NCBI GenBank assembly: GCA_030916555.1
Contig: JAUPWK010000008.1
Location: forward strand, 1 to 14,737
Direction of reading: 5' to 3'
Source of the DNA: Patescibacteria group bacterium
Lineage (GTDB): Bacteria > Patescibacteriota > Patescibacteriia > UBA9934
DNA length: 14,737 nucleotides
How positions within the stretch are numbered: position 1 is the stretch's first letter; every line of letters begins with the position of its first letter. The notes under the pieces were generated by a model that was given only the letters and a program-made list of their open reading frames with translations, searched no databases and was not told where the DNA came from. Below are positions 1-7,229 of the stretch, piece after piece. Position numbers and translations under genes: made by a program.

Positions 1-15
1 GTTTCACATGAAACA
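1..15. promoter_or_regulatory. parS-like ParB binding site (first of two, cut by window edge)
   Basis: The first 15 bases read GTTTCACATGAAACA. This matches the canonical 16-bp parS palindrome TGTTTCACGTGAAACA except for one central base; the first base of the site lies outside the window. parS is bound by ParB (Spo0J) to nucleate the chromosome-partition complex and is usually clustered near the replication origin. A second copy lies 17 bases further on, which makes chance similarity unlikely. No parA or parB gene is inside the window. Confidence 0.7.
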
Positions 16-31
16 TTACACGGATATTACA

Positions 32-47
32 TGTTCCACGTGAAACA
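32..47. promoter_or_regulatory. parS-like ParB binding site (second of two)
   Basis: TGTTCCACGTGAAACA differs from the parS consensus by a single base in the left arm and keeps the central CACGTG. Together with the copy at 1-15 it forms a pair in the intergenic region. The pair suggests that this window lies in the origin-proximal part of the chromosome, or that a ParABS-carrying replicon begins just to the left. Confidence 0.75.
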
Positions 48-101
48 ATAACACTCAATCTTTAGCTAACTTTAGCCAAATAATCAGAATATTTGAAGCC
101 A

Positions 102-224
102 CAGAAATCAATTTAAACGTCTAGCTACTAGGAGTGGCGAGGAGCGAAGCGAGGCGTATGTAACCATACGGCGTGCGAGCACCGGAGACACGACAACGTA
201 GCTGGGCGTTTAAATTGATTTCTG
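102..224 (+). repeat. Nested-hairpin element A, abutting the 3' end of tRNA-Arg(CCT)
   Basis: An 18-bp perfect outer stem (102-119 with 207-224) encloses an imperfect continuation (AGCTAC with GTAGCT) and an inner hairpin at 155-170 (CGTATG, loop TAAC, CATACG). In plus orientation it shares CTAGGAGTG (128-136) and CGAGGCGTA (150-158) with element D, at similar spacing. The outer arm ends inside the CCA of the neighbouring tRNA. Its core orientation is opposite to that tRNA, unlike elements B, C and D. It may act as a 3' structure or terminator for the tRNA, or as an independent copy of the family. No protein is encoded. Confidence 0.75.
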
Positions 225-297
225 GTGCCCTCACCCGGAGTCGAACCAGGATTAAGAGCTTAGGACGCCCTTGTTCTATCCATTGAACTATGAGAGC
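223..297 (-). tRNA. tRNA-Arg(CCT)
   Basis: The minus strand folds into a standard cloverleaf. The acceptor stem GCTCTCA pairs with TGAGGGC (one T-G pair). The D-stem is GTTC/GAAC. The anticodon stem is AGGGC/GCTCT with loop GTCCTAA, giving anticodon CCT (reads AGG). The T-arm is CCTGG-TTCGACT-CCGGG, followed by A73 and an encoded CCA. Promoter-like hexamers lie about 200 bases upstream, separated from the gene by element B; element A begins at the CCA. Confidence 0.93.
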
Positions 298-308
298 AGG
301 GTATTTGC

Positions 309-473
309 GTACAGCACAATGTTTTCAACGCATTATGCTAGCGAAGCTCATAATTTGCCTCAGTTTGGATGAACGGGACGTTTTAGCCGATACGTAGGGT
401 TACCTACGTATCGGCTGAAACAGGGACCCGTGAATTCAAAATGGGGTAAATTATGAGCTTCACTGTGCTATAC
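309..473 (-). repeat. Nested-hairpin element B in the 5' leader of tRNA-Arg(CCT)
   Basis: A 17-bp outer stem (343-359 with 445-461, one G-U wobble) encloses a 19-bp hairpin (380-398 with 403-421, loop GTTA, one U-G wobble). A further outer complementarity (309-321 with 461-473, 11 of 13 positions Watson-Crick and two wobble-type) could extend the structure. The wobbles suggest it acts as RNA. Read on the minus strand it lies between the predicted tRNA promoter (494-522) and the tRNA 5' end at 297, so it would be transcribed as leader. Its inner loop TAAC on the minus strand matches element A. It is the most divergent of the four copies. Confidence 0.7.
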
Positions 474-493
474 TACGAACAGTTAGCGAACAC

Positions 494-522
494 AGTATAG
501 TTTCTCTAAGACTTGGGGTCAA
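494..522 (-). promoter_or_regulatory. Promoter for element B / tRNA-Arg(CCT)
   Basis: On the minus strand TTGACC (517-522) is followed after exactly 17 bases by TATACT (494-499), close to the sigma-70 consensus. Predicted start is near 487. The -35 box lies 1 bp from the rmuC start codon, so the divergent rmuC and tRNA transcription units share this short region. Confidence 0.65.
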
Positions 523-523
523 T

Positions 524-1627
524 ATGCAAACTGAATTTATTATCGTCATCCTCCTCCTGATTGCCACGCTTGGGGCGGTTGGATTCCTTGTATTCCGAAT
601 TTTAGCGCAAAAAGCCGCAGATCCCAGCATCGCCTTACTCGAACAGTTGAATTCAATGCGTAAAGAACTCTACGAAATGCAGGATAAAGGTCGAGTTGAA
701 ATGCAGTCACAGCTTGGTCGAGTAAATGACCAGGTCTACAAAGGCATGAGCGACTCGCAAAAAGCCATGCAAACACAATTTGCCCAAACCTCAAAGATCA
801 TTGAAGACATTACCCTGCGATTAACCACGCTCGATGCTACGAACAAACAGGTTCTCGATTTCTCATCGCAGTTACAAAACCTTCAAGACATCTTAAAGAA
901 TCCAAAGCATCGCGGGATTCTTGGAGAATATTTTCTTGAAACAGCCTTGAAGAATGTCTTATCGCCTGAGCATTACAAAATGCAGTATAAGTTTGCAAAT
1001 GGCGAGATTGTCGATGCTGCTGTTTTGCTTGATGGCAAAATCATTCCGATTGATTCTAAATTTAGTTTGGAGAATTATAATCGCTTAGCCGTAGAACAGA
1101 ACCCTGAGGTACGTGAGAAACTTGAGAAGGCCTTTTTAAACGATTTAAAACTCCGCATTCAAGAAACAGCGAAGTATATTCGTCCGGAAGAGGGAACGAT
1201 GGACTTCGCTTTCATGTTTATTCCACACGAAGCCGTATATTACGATCTTCTCGTCAACAAAATTGGAACTATCACAGATGAAACAGACAGCCTCATTGCT
1301 CGTGCCGCCTCAAAATACAAAGTCATCATCGTATCGCCAACATCGTTCTTTGCTTTCCTGCAAACCGTCTTGCAAGGCTTACGTGCATTAAAGATTGAAG
1401 AGAGTGCTCTCATGATCCAGAAACAGGTTGAAGAGCTTGGTAAACACATGCGCGCATACTCCGAATACCATGGCAAAGTCGCCAAGAATCTCTCGACTAC
1501 CGTGAACCAATTCAACCTGTCATCAAACGAACTTCGCAAAGTAAGTAAGGACGTGAATAAAATCACCGCCGGCAAAGGCGGGGAAGTCATCGAGATCGAA
1601 GTTGTAGACACTCCGGTGATTGAATGA
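524..1627 (+). CDS. rmuC: DNA recombination protein RmuC family
   Basis: The 367-residue protein has the RmuC layout: one N-terminal membrane anchor (about 5-27), a polar heptad-rich coiled coil (about 37-125), then the conserved RmuC domain. Recognisable blocks are GILGEYFLE near 131-139, a restriction-endonuclease-like core with D164 and IDSK at 176-179, MFIPHEAVYY at 231-240 and SPTSFFAFLQ at 271-280. RmuC proteins restrain recombination between repeats in E. coli and are thought to be membrane-anchored nucleases; no activity can be shown from sequence. The ATG at 524 is preceded only by a weak purine run (TTGGGG), and no strong plus-strand promoter was found. The gene ends at a strong bidirectional terminator. 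Identification of the family is firm; the exact role is inferred. Confidence 0.93.
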   Translation: MQTEFIIVILLLIATLGAVGFLVFRILAQKAADPSIALLEQLNSMRKELYEMQDKGRVEMQSQLGRVNDQVYKGMSDSQKAMQTQFAQTSKIIEDITLRLTTLDATNKQVLDFSSQLQNLQDILKNPKHRGILGEYFLETALKNVLSPEHYKMQYKFANGEIVDAAVLLDGKIIPIDSKFSLENYNRLAVEQNPEVREKLEKAFLNDLKLRIQETAKYIRPEEGTMDFAFMFIPHEAVYYDLLVNKIGTITDETDSLIARAASKYKVIIVSPTSFFAFLQTVLQGLRALKIEESALMIQKQVEELGKHMRAYSEYHGKVAKNLSTTVNQFNLSSNELRKVSKDVNKITAGKGGEVIEIEVVDTPVIE

Positions 1628-1644
1628 GACGTTCTTAAAATAAT

Positions 1645-1684
1645 TCGCGACCAAGCATGCGTCATGCCTGGTCGCGATAGTTTT
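1645..1684. terminator. Bidirectional terminator between rmuC and the 1699-2505 gene
   Basis: A long stem, TCGCGACCA (1645-1653) with its complement at 1669-1677, continues through one mismatch into GCATG/CATGC around loop CGT. It is followed by TAGTTTTCT on the plus strand and by an AT-rich stretch (AATTATTTT) on the minus strand, so it can serve both converging genes. Confidence 0.85.
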
Positions 1685-1698
1685 CTACGGCTATCGTT

Positions 1699-2505
1699 CT
1701 ACTTGTCTGACGAGCCGTAAATTTTAGCCTTGAGCTGCCCCCGCATTGCACCCATCTGCGCCAAGGCAACATTCGCACAGCTATCTTGCTCGGTCGCGTA
1801 GTGGCTGAGACCACCACGCAGTGCTTCAACGTTGTGCTGAAACTTGTACGCTCCCATCGGGAGCGGTGGAAGCTTCGGACTGATGCTACGCTCGTCGTAA
1901 AAGTCAACAGCCACTTCAATCTGCTGACCAGAGGGGGCGAAATCAAGACTAGCACTCAATTCGCGTGCGCGGCCCTTCTCGGCAATATACCGATCAGCCA
2001 CCGTTCGCAGCAGTTGATACTTGTCACTCTCACTGAGCAGGTGCGCGTCAATCGCCTTATCAATGGCGACGGCGATCTCCTTGCGATACCCTCGAACTGT
2101 TTCAATCAATCCGTTCAAACGAACCAATTCAGCACCGTCACGCTGATAGGCTGAGAAGATCAGCCGTGCACGATTTCCAGCTACTCCAGGGAGGTACACG
2201 AGCAACCGATCGAACCACGCGATGTGAATGCGATCGAGTCGGCGTTCAGCCAAGCCAGCCGATTCAGCCAACGCCTCGAGAATAGTGTCGATGAGCGACA
2301 ACGCCTCTCGAACCTTAGTGGATTGGAATTGACCCTCGTGCACCACACTCATGAGAGCGTCATCAAGAATGCGCAGCGCATCCCGCCAATTCACCTGAAC
2401 TTCATCAACATAGTCGAGCATCGCACCATCGGCGGTCACGATCGCATGCTCCTGGGCAACGGAACGCTGCGCAAGCAAGGCACGAATCTGAGCTGCGGTA
2501 GCCAT
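1699..2505 (-). CDS. Hypothetical protein, helical, no family recognised
   Basis: I do not recognise this 268-residue protein. It is predominantly predicted helix, rich in Ala, Leu, Arg and Glu, with no signal peptide, membrane segment or cysteine cluster, and is probably cytoplasmic. The start at 2505 (MATAAQ) is chosen over a longer frame because GGGGGTGAT, a good match to the anti-Shine-Dalgarno, sits just upstream, and because a strong promoter (2555-2583) places the RNA start near 2548, so the longer form would start at the very edge of the transcript. It is a single-gene unit, convergent with rmuC. Base composition looks GC-richer than the flanking rmuC and holA, as for the other orphan genes here. 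Confidence 0.75.
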   Translation of the reverse strand: MATAAQIRALLAQRSVAQEHAIVTADGAMLDYVDEVQVNWRDALRILDDALMSVVHEGQFQSTKVREALSLIDTILEALAESAGLAERRLDRIHIAWFDRLLVYLPGVAGNRARLIFSAYQRDGAELVRLNGLIETVRGYRKEIAVAIDKAIDAHLLSESDKYQLLRTVADRYIAEKGRARELSASLDFAPSGQQIEVAVDFYDERSISPKLPPLPMGAYKFQHNVEALRGGLSHYATEQDSCANVALAQMGAMRGQLKAKIYGSSDK

Positions 2506-2554
2506 GGAATCACCCCCAAAATATTTGGAGTCAGTAATGACAACCAAACCCTAG

Positions 2555-2583
2555 AATATAGCAGCATTTTTACAGTAAGTCAA
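2555..2583 (-). promoter_or_regulatory. Promoter of the 1699-2505 gene
   Basis: On the minus strand TTGACT (2578-2583) and TATATT (2555-2560) are spaced by exactly 17 bp. The predicted start is near 2548, giving a leader of about 43 nt that contains CCAAATATTTTGG, a short hairpin immediately before the ribosome binding site. The -35 box touches the end of the rpsT terminator. Confidence 0.75.
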
Positions 2584-2614
2584 CATAAAACCGCCTCAAG
2601 GGCGGTTTTATGTT
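2582..2614 (-). terminator. Terminator downstream of rpsT
   Basis: A 14-bp perfect stem, AACATAAAACCGCC (2582-2595) with GGCGGTTTTATGTT (2601-2614), loop of 5. It begins 10 bases after the rpsT stop. The T-rich 3' arm on the minus strand makes it a plausible intrinsic terminator. Confidence 0.85.
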
Positions 2615-2623
2615 TGGAAGTAA

Positions 2624-2893
2624 TTACTTCTTAGCGATCTTGTTCAAGTGAGCCATGGTGCGGCTCTTGATGCGGGCAGCGGCATTCTTTTTAAGAATGT
2701 TCTTGCCTACGGCCTTATCAAGGGCCTGAGCAAGCTCGGAAACCAATTTCTTGGCCTCATCAAGCTTCTTTTCAGCGAGCAACTTGCGGAAGCTGCGGCG
2801 CATGTAATCAATGCGCTCATTCATGAGCTTATTGCGACCGGCGCGAACAACGCTCTGACGCAAGGCCTTTTTGGCATTTTGGAGATTTGGCAT
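2624..2893 (-). CDS. rpsT: 30S ribosomal protein S20
   Basis: The 89-residue, highly basic, all-helical protein starting MPNLQNAKKALRQ fits bacterial S20 (usual length about 82-90), with the expected Lys/Ala-rich helices and the motif KNILKKNAAARIKSR near residues 67-81. S20 binds 16S rRNA early in 30S assembly. A longer reading frame exists up to 2986, but S20 homology and the leader structure place the start at 2893. It lies downstream of holA with its own promoter overlapping the holA stop. No ribosome binding site is at normal spacing; the only GGAGG is 15 nt upstream, inside a hairpin. This suggests translational control, as known for E. coli S20. Confidence 0.95.
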   Translation of the reverse strand: MPNLQNAKKALRQSVVRAGRNKLMNERIDYMRRSFRKLLAEKKLDEAKKLVSELAQALDKAVGKNILKKNAAARIKSRTMAHLNKIAKK

Positions 2894-2899
2894 AACAGT

Positions 2900-2986
2900 G
2901 GAGGTGGCCCTCCTAAACTCCCCGAGTTTGTGGGGAGAAGCAAATGTAAGTGCGCGAACAATAGCGGAGAACGCGAAAAACGTCAA
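2900..2986 (-). promoter_or_regulatory. rpsT promoter and two-hairpin leader
   Basis: Minus strand: TTGACG (2981-2986) and TATTGT (2958-2963) are spaced by exactly 17 bp and overlap the holA stop. Predicted start near 2951 gives a leader of about 58 nt. It contains one stem CTCCCC/GGGGAG (2918-2923 with 2932-2937) and a second GGAGG-GCCA-CCTCC (2900-2913), which buries the only Shine-Dalgarno-like sequence. This layout suggests control of S20 translation. Confidence 0.65.
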
Positions 2987-3960
2987 GAAACCTTAAGGAA
3001 GCTCGTGACCAACCGGTCAACCGAAATGTCTGGATCTAGCCCTGTTTTCATGGATTTATCTAATTTGAAGGCCAATCCATGCAAAGATTCCAATTTTTCC
3101 GCTGACCAAGATCGGACTTCGGTGAGCAATTTTTGCGCGACAAACGGATGGATACTCAGACCGTCTGCCAAATCCTGTTTTTGAGCTTTTGGGTTCAAAT
3201 CAAGAATTGCTCTCGCCTGTAAGAGCAAGCGAATCTGACGCGCCAACATTCCAAAAAGCTGAAATGCGTCAGCCCCAGCCGCTCGTTCTTCGGAAAGTTT
3301 CTGCAAAGTTTTCACAGCCTGACCGGATGCTAGCGCATCCATGAAGGCAAAAATGTCCTCATCAGACTCCACACGCACCAACGCCGTCACCATCGCCGGA
3401 GTGACAGGCTCATGCGCGGCATAAGCTCCGAGCTTTTGCAGTTCCGCATCAATTCGCCAACTATCATTTCCCGTTCTCGCGAGCAAACTCGCCAGTACCG
3501 ACGATGAAATATTTACTCCATGAAATTTCGCTCGGGCAGCGGACCAACTTGTGAGTTCGCCTCCTTCAAGCTGCGGAAGGGAATAGGTATGAACATCGGG
3601 CTGATCGTGCAACACTTTAAAGATCTCAGACTTTTCAAGTGCCGCAGGCGTAACCGAGTCTGCAAAAATTAAAATGGTAGAACTGGGAACTTTTGAAAAC
3701 CCTTCAAGCCACGGCTTTGACTCAGCCTTCTTCAGTGAAGATACGAGGTTACGAATAATCACCATGCGCTTCTCGGCAAGAAACGGTGAGGCCTGGGCAG
3801 CACCAATCACCGCGCCACGTTCAGCATCAAGACCGTCTTTAACCACAAACTCATCCACGTTCATGCCAGCGGGATCAAACTTGTCTGCAAATTTTTGACG
3901 CATCTCAGAGGCACGCTCTTTAACACGCAAAGTGTCGTCGCCGTAAATGAAGATGATCAT
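2983..3960 (-). CDS. holA: DNA polymerase III subunit delta
   Basis: The 325-residue protein has the HolA pattern: N-terminal MIIFIYGDDTLRVKE, SPFLAEKRMVIIRNL near 58-72, a Walker-B-like ILIFAD near 96-101, and the helical C-terminal collar domain with FAFMDALASGQ and AFQLFGMLARQIRLLLQAR. Delta is the wrench of the clamp loader that opens the sliding clamp; like other deltas it has no ATPase P-loop. The start at 3960 rather than 4020 is supported by GAGGA six bases upstream and by the promoter at 3974-4002, which predicts a very short leader of about 7 nt. The holA-rpsT neighbourhood is common in bacteria, which supports both calls. Confidence 0.93.
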   Translation of the reverse strand: MIIFIYGDDTLRVKERASEMRQKFADKFDPAGMNVDEFVVKDGLDAERGAVIGAAQASPFLAEKRMVIIRNLVSSLKKAESKPWLEGFSKVPSSTILIFADSVTPAALEKSEIFKVLHDQPDVHTYSLPQLEGGELTSWSAARAKFHGVNISSSVLASLLARTGNDSWRIDAELQKLGAYAAHEPVTPAMVTALVRVESDEDIFAFMDALASGQAVKTLQKLSEERAAGADAFQLFGMLARQIRLLLQARAILDLNPKAQKQDLADGLSIHPFVAQKLLTEVRSWSAEKLESLHGLAFKLDKSMKTGLDPDISVDRLVTSFLKVS

Positions 3961-3973
3961 AGCAATCCTCGAA

Positions 3974-4002
3974 AGTTTAAGGTTGAAACTCGAAAGTGGC
4001 AA
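3974..4002 (-). promoter_or_regulatory. holA promoter
   Basis: On the minus strand TTGCCA (3997-4002) and TAAACT (3974-3979) are exactly 17 bp apart. The -10 box ends 13 nt before the ATG, so the mRNA leader is only a few nucleotides long. The 99-bp region to the divergent gene at 4060 also holds an AAGCCCA/TGGGCTT inverted repeat (about 4000-4033). Confidence 0.55.
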
Positions 4003-4045
4003 GCCCAGTCCACAATTCAAACTTTGGGCTTTGCCCGTTCAGCCT

Positions 4046-4051
4046 TAGACT
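4046..4051 (+). promoter_or_regulatory. -10 element of a probably leaderless guanylate-kinase-like gene
   Basis: TAGACT lies 8 bases before the ATG at 4060, with no Shine-Dalgarno in between, so transcription would start at or just before the A of the start codon. The -35 region is weak. polA has the same spacing (TACACT, 8 nt, ATG). Confidence 0.4.
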
Positions 4052-4059
4052 AGAGACAT

Positions 4060-4608
4060 ATGCAAGCTTATCCCATTATCGTGCTCGTGGGTCCTAGTGG
4101 AGCGGGTAAAACCTCCCTGCTGCTTCAGATGCTCAGTCGCTTTCCAAACCAAACGGCTGCGATCAAATCAAAAGTCACAAGATCACGGCGCAACGAGCAA
4201 GATGCTGTCTTCTACGATTTTTTGAGTGAGCCTGAATTCGAACACTTCCGAGCCGAAGGTCGCTTATTCCAAACTGCGCACTACGCGGGGCACAATTATG
4301 GCTGCGAACGCAAACAAACTGACGCAGTGGTGCAACAAAAAATCGGCCTCGTCGTGCTTGTTCAGCAATCCGTGGCCGATTTTATTGCTGCCGGCTACAA
4401 ACTCGTACTCGTCGAAATCGTTCCCGAAGGTTACATACCGCGCACGGAAAATCATCGAGTAGCCGCGGACCAAGCCCGCAACGCAGTTCCACTCTCGTAC
4501 GACTATCACATCACCAATTCATTTGCACCCGGTGGATTTGAGCATGCGACTGATGAACTCACTAAGATCATTCGTGGCCTACTCAATCTCACCCCAACGC
4601 TTCGCTGA
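4060..4608 (+). CDS. Guanylate-kinase-like nucleotide kinase
   Basis: The 182-residue P-loop protein carries GPSGAGKT at 11-18, followed by the guanylate-kinase-type segment with R41, R44, E46 and Y52 (TRSRRNEQDAVFYDF) and HNYG at 78-81. Its length suits a small guanylate kinase (GMP + ATP to GDP + ADP). Several positions differ: the acidic residue usual before the GNYYGT-like motif appears to be Gln (FQTA), and the LDID-type acidic residue near 100 is missing (VVLVQQS). The true substrate is therefore uncertain; a PhnN-like or other phosphotransfer role is possible, so I give no gene symbol. It probably has a leaderless mRNA. Its last 30 bases overlap the end of polA on the other strand. Confidence 0.8.
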   Translation: MQAYPIIVLVGPSGAGKTSLLLQMLSRFPNQTAAIKSKVTRSRRNEQDAVFYDFLSEPEFEHFRAEGRLFQTAHYAGHNYGCERKQTDAVVQQKIGLVVLVQQSVADFIAAGYKLVLVEIVPEGYIPRTENHRVAADQARNAVPLSYDYHITNSFAPGGFEHATDELTKIIRGLLNLTPTLR

Positions 4609-7215
4609 ACCCACATCAACCACGAGTGGCACAGACAAAGCAATCACTGATCCCATCAGCTCTCGCACTTTTTTCTCGAGCGCTGGCGCGTCCTCTTTTG
4701 TCACTTCAAACACCAATTCGTCGTGTACCTGGAGCAACATTTTGGCCTCGAGCTTCTCGGTCTTGAGCCAATCAGCAATTTTAATCATGGCAATCTTCAA
4801 AATGTCGGCTTGGGTGCCTTGAACTGGCATATTCACCGCCATACGCTCAGCGGCAGCTACAAGCTGTGGCATGCCAGAGGTAGCGTCCGGCAAATAACGG
4901 CGTCGACCAAACAACGTTTCGACATAGCCATCAGTCCGTGCCTTGAGTTTCATGGCGTCCATGTAATCACGAATGGCCGGGTGGACCTCAAAATAGCGCT
5001 CAATAAAATCTTTAGCTTCCGTATACCCAAGTCCGGTAGCTCTTCCAAGCGAACGTGCGCCAACGCCGTAAAGAATGCTGAAGTTAATTGCCTTAGCTGC
5101 CGCACGTTGATCTTTAGTTACGTCCACTTCAGCAATCTCCCAAACTTCAGCCGCAGTCCTGCGATGAACATCAACACCATCTTTAAAGGCTCGGATAAAC
5201 GACTCATCATTCGCCATGTGAGCAGCGAGTCGTAACTCAATCTGAGAATAGTCAGCGGACAACAAGACCTTGCCCTCATCGGCCATAAAAGCCTTACGAA
5301 TCTCAAGCCCAAGCGCGCTCCGGATTGGGATGTTTTGAACGTTAGGGTTGAGTGAAGACAAGCGTCCGGTCGCAGCCACAGTCTGGCTGAACGTAGTGTG
5401 GATTCGACCATCTTCCGCAATGAGCTGCGGCAAACTATCGGCGTAAGTTGATTTTAATTTGGCCACCTCACGGTACTCTTCAATCATGGCAATAATCGGA
5501 CTCTCGTCGGCCAACTTTTCAAGTTCTGGTGCGGCCGTAGAGTAACCCGTCTTGGTTTTCTTAATGCCTTTTGTTGGTAGTCCAAGATCGATGAACAAAA
5601 TGTCAGCGAGTTGCGATGGAGAATTAATGTTGAATTCCTTGCCAACGAGCTTGTAAATCTTTTTAGTGAGGTCATCAAGTGTTTTTGCAAAATCAGAAGA
5701 CAGTTCCTGTAGCTTTGTTTTGTCCACCAAAATGCCGTCACGTTCCATCTTGAACAAAACCGGAACGAGCGGGGCCTCGATATCTCTGTACAACGACGCC
5801 ATACCATCTTTCTGCAAGCGAGGCACGAGTACATCTGCTAATTGCAAAAGTGCCGCACAGTATTCAGTTGTCGTTGCAGAGCCTGACAATGTCACTTTCA
5901 AATGATCTTCCACCACTTCTGCAAAACCGAAGTCGCGCACGCTTGAAGAAATCAAATAAGCAGCGAGCAGCGTATCCACCACCTCACATGACGCAAAAAC
6001 TTCCTCTGACGCTACACCTACGCGCGCCAAGGCATGCATTGCGGCCTTAAGATCGTGGACCACGATTACTCGACATGTCGCTAAAAAAGTCGTGATTGCT
6101 GTGAGCTCACGCAATTGTGGTTCGGTAGCAACAAACACGCGCTGTCCGTCAGATATTGTTACCTTTGCTAAACCACCACCAAATAAATCAGCGGCCTTAG
6201 CCTCAACAATCAGGGCTACGCGGGCCGTTTCAAGCTCGCTTAGATCTTCAACCTGACGTGTAAGTACGGCTTTTGGAGCTTTCAATTTTTTTCCGAGAGT
6301 AGCCGGGACGATTTCATGCTGAACAGCCTCACCTTTGGCCTCGTACTTTTTAATCAACTGTTTAAATTCATACTGCTTGAACAAACCGAGAAGTTTCTGT
6401 GTGTCAGGCTTGCTCGTCACTGCCTGCTCAAGATCAAACTCCTCAAGTGGTACGTCACGAACTATCGTGACCAGTTTACGCATGAGCGCGATGGTCTGTT
6501 CTTGACCCACAAGCTTCTTAGCAAACTTGTCTGGCAGCGAACCATCATGCATGGCCTTCAAAAGTCCGTCGATCGAACCGTACGCTGCCAAAAGCTCGGC
6601 CGCGCCCTTCGCTCCAATTCCGGCTACGCCCGGAAGATTGTCTGAGGTGTCGCCAAGGAGCGTTTTAAGGTCAATGAGTTGGTGGGGGGTGAGTTTGTAG
6701 CGCTCCAAAATTGCGGCTTCGTCATACACTTTTACTTCTGACAAACCCTTGATAAAGAAAATTACTTTCGTCAGTGGAGAGACCAACTGCAAACTATCGA
6801 GATCGCCCGTCACAATCAGAGTTTCAATACCGCCAGCCGCCTCATTGAGCTTCGCGACCGTGCCCAAAATATCGTCAGCCTCATACCCCTTCACTGAAAA
6901 AGATGGAATCCCGTAGGCCTCCATCACCCCTTGAATAATGGGAATCTGTGCGTACAGTTCGTCAGCTTTCTTCTCCCGGGTACCCTTATACGGCTCATAG
7001 GCTTCATGCCTAAACGTGCCACCAGGTAAGTCCCAAGCAACTGCCATGTAATCAGGCTTATAGGCCTGCAGCATTTTCTCTACTACGTTCGTAAACCCAT
7101 AGGCGGCGTTCACGACCAATCCATCTTTGGTTGTAAGTGGGGGAATAGCATGCCATGCCCGGTGCAACAACGCGTTACCGTCCAAGATAATAAACTTCTT
7201 CAAAGGAGATTCCAT
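4579..7215 (-). CDS. polA: DNA polymerase I
   Basis: The 878-residue full-length Pol I has an N-terminal 5'-3' exonuclease/flap domain (about 1-290; YEADD at 111-115, VTGDLDSLQL at 135-144, GDTSDNLPGVAGIG at 188-201), a middle 3'-5'-exonuclease-like domain (about 325-470) and the polymerase domain. Motif A is DYSQIELR at 655-662, the O-helix carries R704, K708, F712 and Y716, and motif C is VHDE at 830-833. The middle domain appears catalytically dead: the DxE pair is replaced by VEAKA near 337-341, and the other two aspartates are not at their expected places. This resembles Taq-type enzymes without proofreading. TACACT ends 8 nt before the ATG, so the mRNA may be leaderless. It converges on the 4060 gene with a 30-bp overlap. 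Confidence 0.97.
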   Translation of the reverse strand: MESPLKKFIILDGNALLHRAWHAIPPLTTKDGLVVNAAYGFTNVVEKMLQAYKPDYMAVAWDLPGGTFRHEAYEPYKGTREKKADELYAQIPIIQGVMEAYGIPSFSVKGYEADDILGTVAKLNEAAGGIETLIVTGDLDSLQLVSPLTKVIFFIKGLSEVKVYDEAAILERYKLTPHQLIDLKTLLGDTSDNLPGVAGIGAKGAAELLAAYGSIDGLLKAMHDGSLPDKFAKKLVGQEQTIALMRKLVTIVRDVPLEEFDLEQAVTSKPDTQKLLGLFKQYEFKQLIKKYEAKGEAVQHEIVPATLGKKLKAPKAVLTRQVEDLSELETARVALIVEAKAADLFGGGLAKVTISDGQRVFVATEPQLRELTAITTFLATCRVIVVHDLKAAMHALARVGVASEEVFASCEVVDTLLAAYLISSSVRDFGFAEVVEDHLKVTLSGSATTTEYCAALLQLADVLVPRLQKDGMASLYRDIEAPLVPVLFKMERDGILVDKTKLQELSSDFAKTLDDLTKKIYKLVGKEFNINSPSQLADILFIDLGLPTKGIKKTKTGYSTAAPELEKLADESPIIAMIEEYREVAKLKSTYADSLPQLIAEDGRIHTTFSQTVAATGRLSSLNPNVQNIPIRSALGLEIRKAFMADEGKVLLSADYSQIELRLAAHMANDESFIRAFKDGVDVHRRTAAEVWEIAEVDVTKDQRAAAKAINFSILYGVGARSLGRATGLGYTEAKDFIERYFEVHPAIRDYMDAMKLKARTDGYVETLFGRRRYLPDATSGMPQLVAAAERMAVNMPVQGTQADILKIAMIKIADWLKTEKLEAKMLLQVHDELVFEVTKEDAPALEKKVRELMGSVIALSVPLVVDVGSAKRWGEIE

Positions 7216-7229
7216 ATGCGGGCAGTGTA

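Noticed and set aside
3961..4020. Longer N-terminus for HolA (20 extra codons to 4020)
   Set aside because: HolA proteins start at the MIIFIYGDD-type strand, GAGGA precedes that ATG, and the promoter lies inside the extension.
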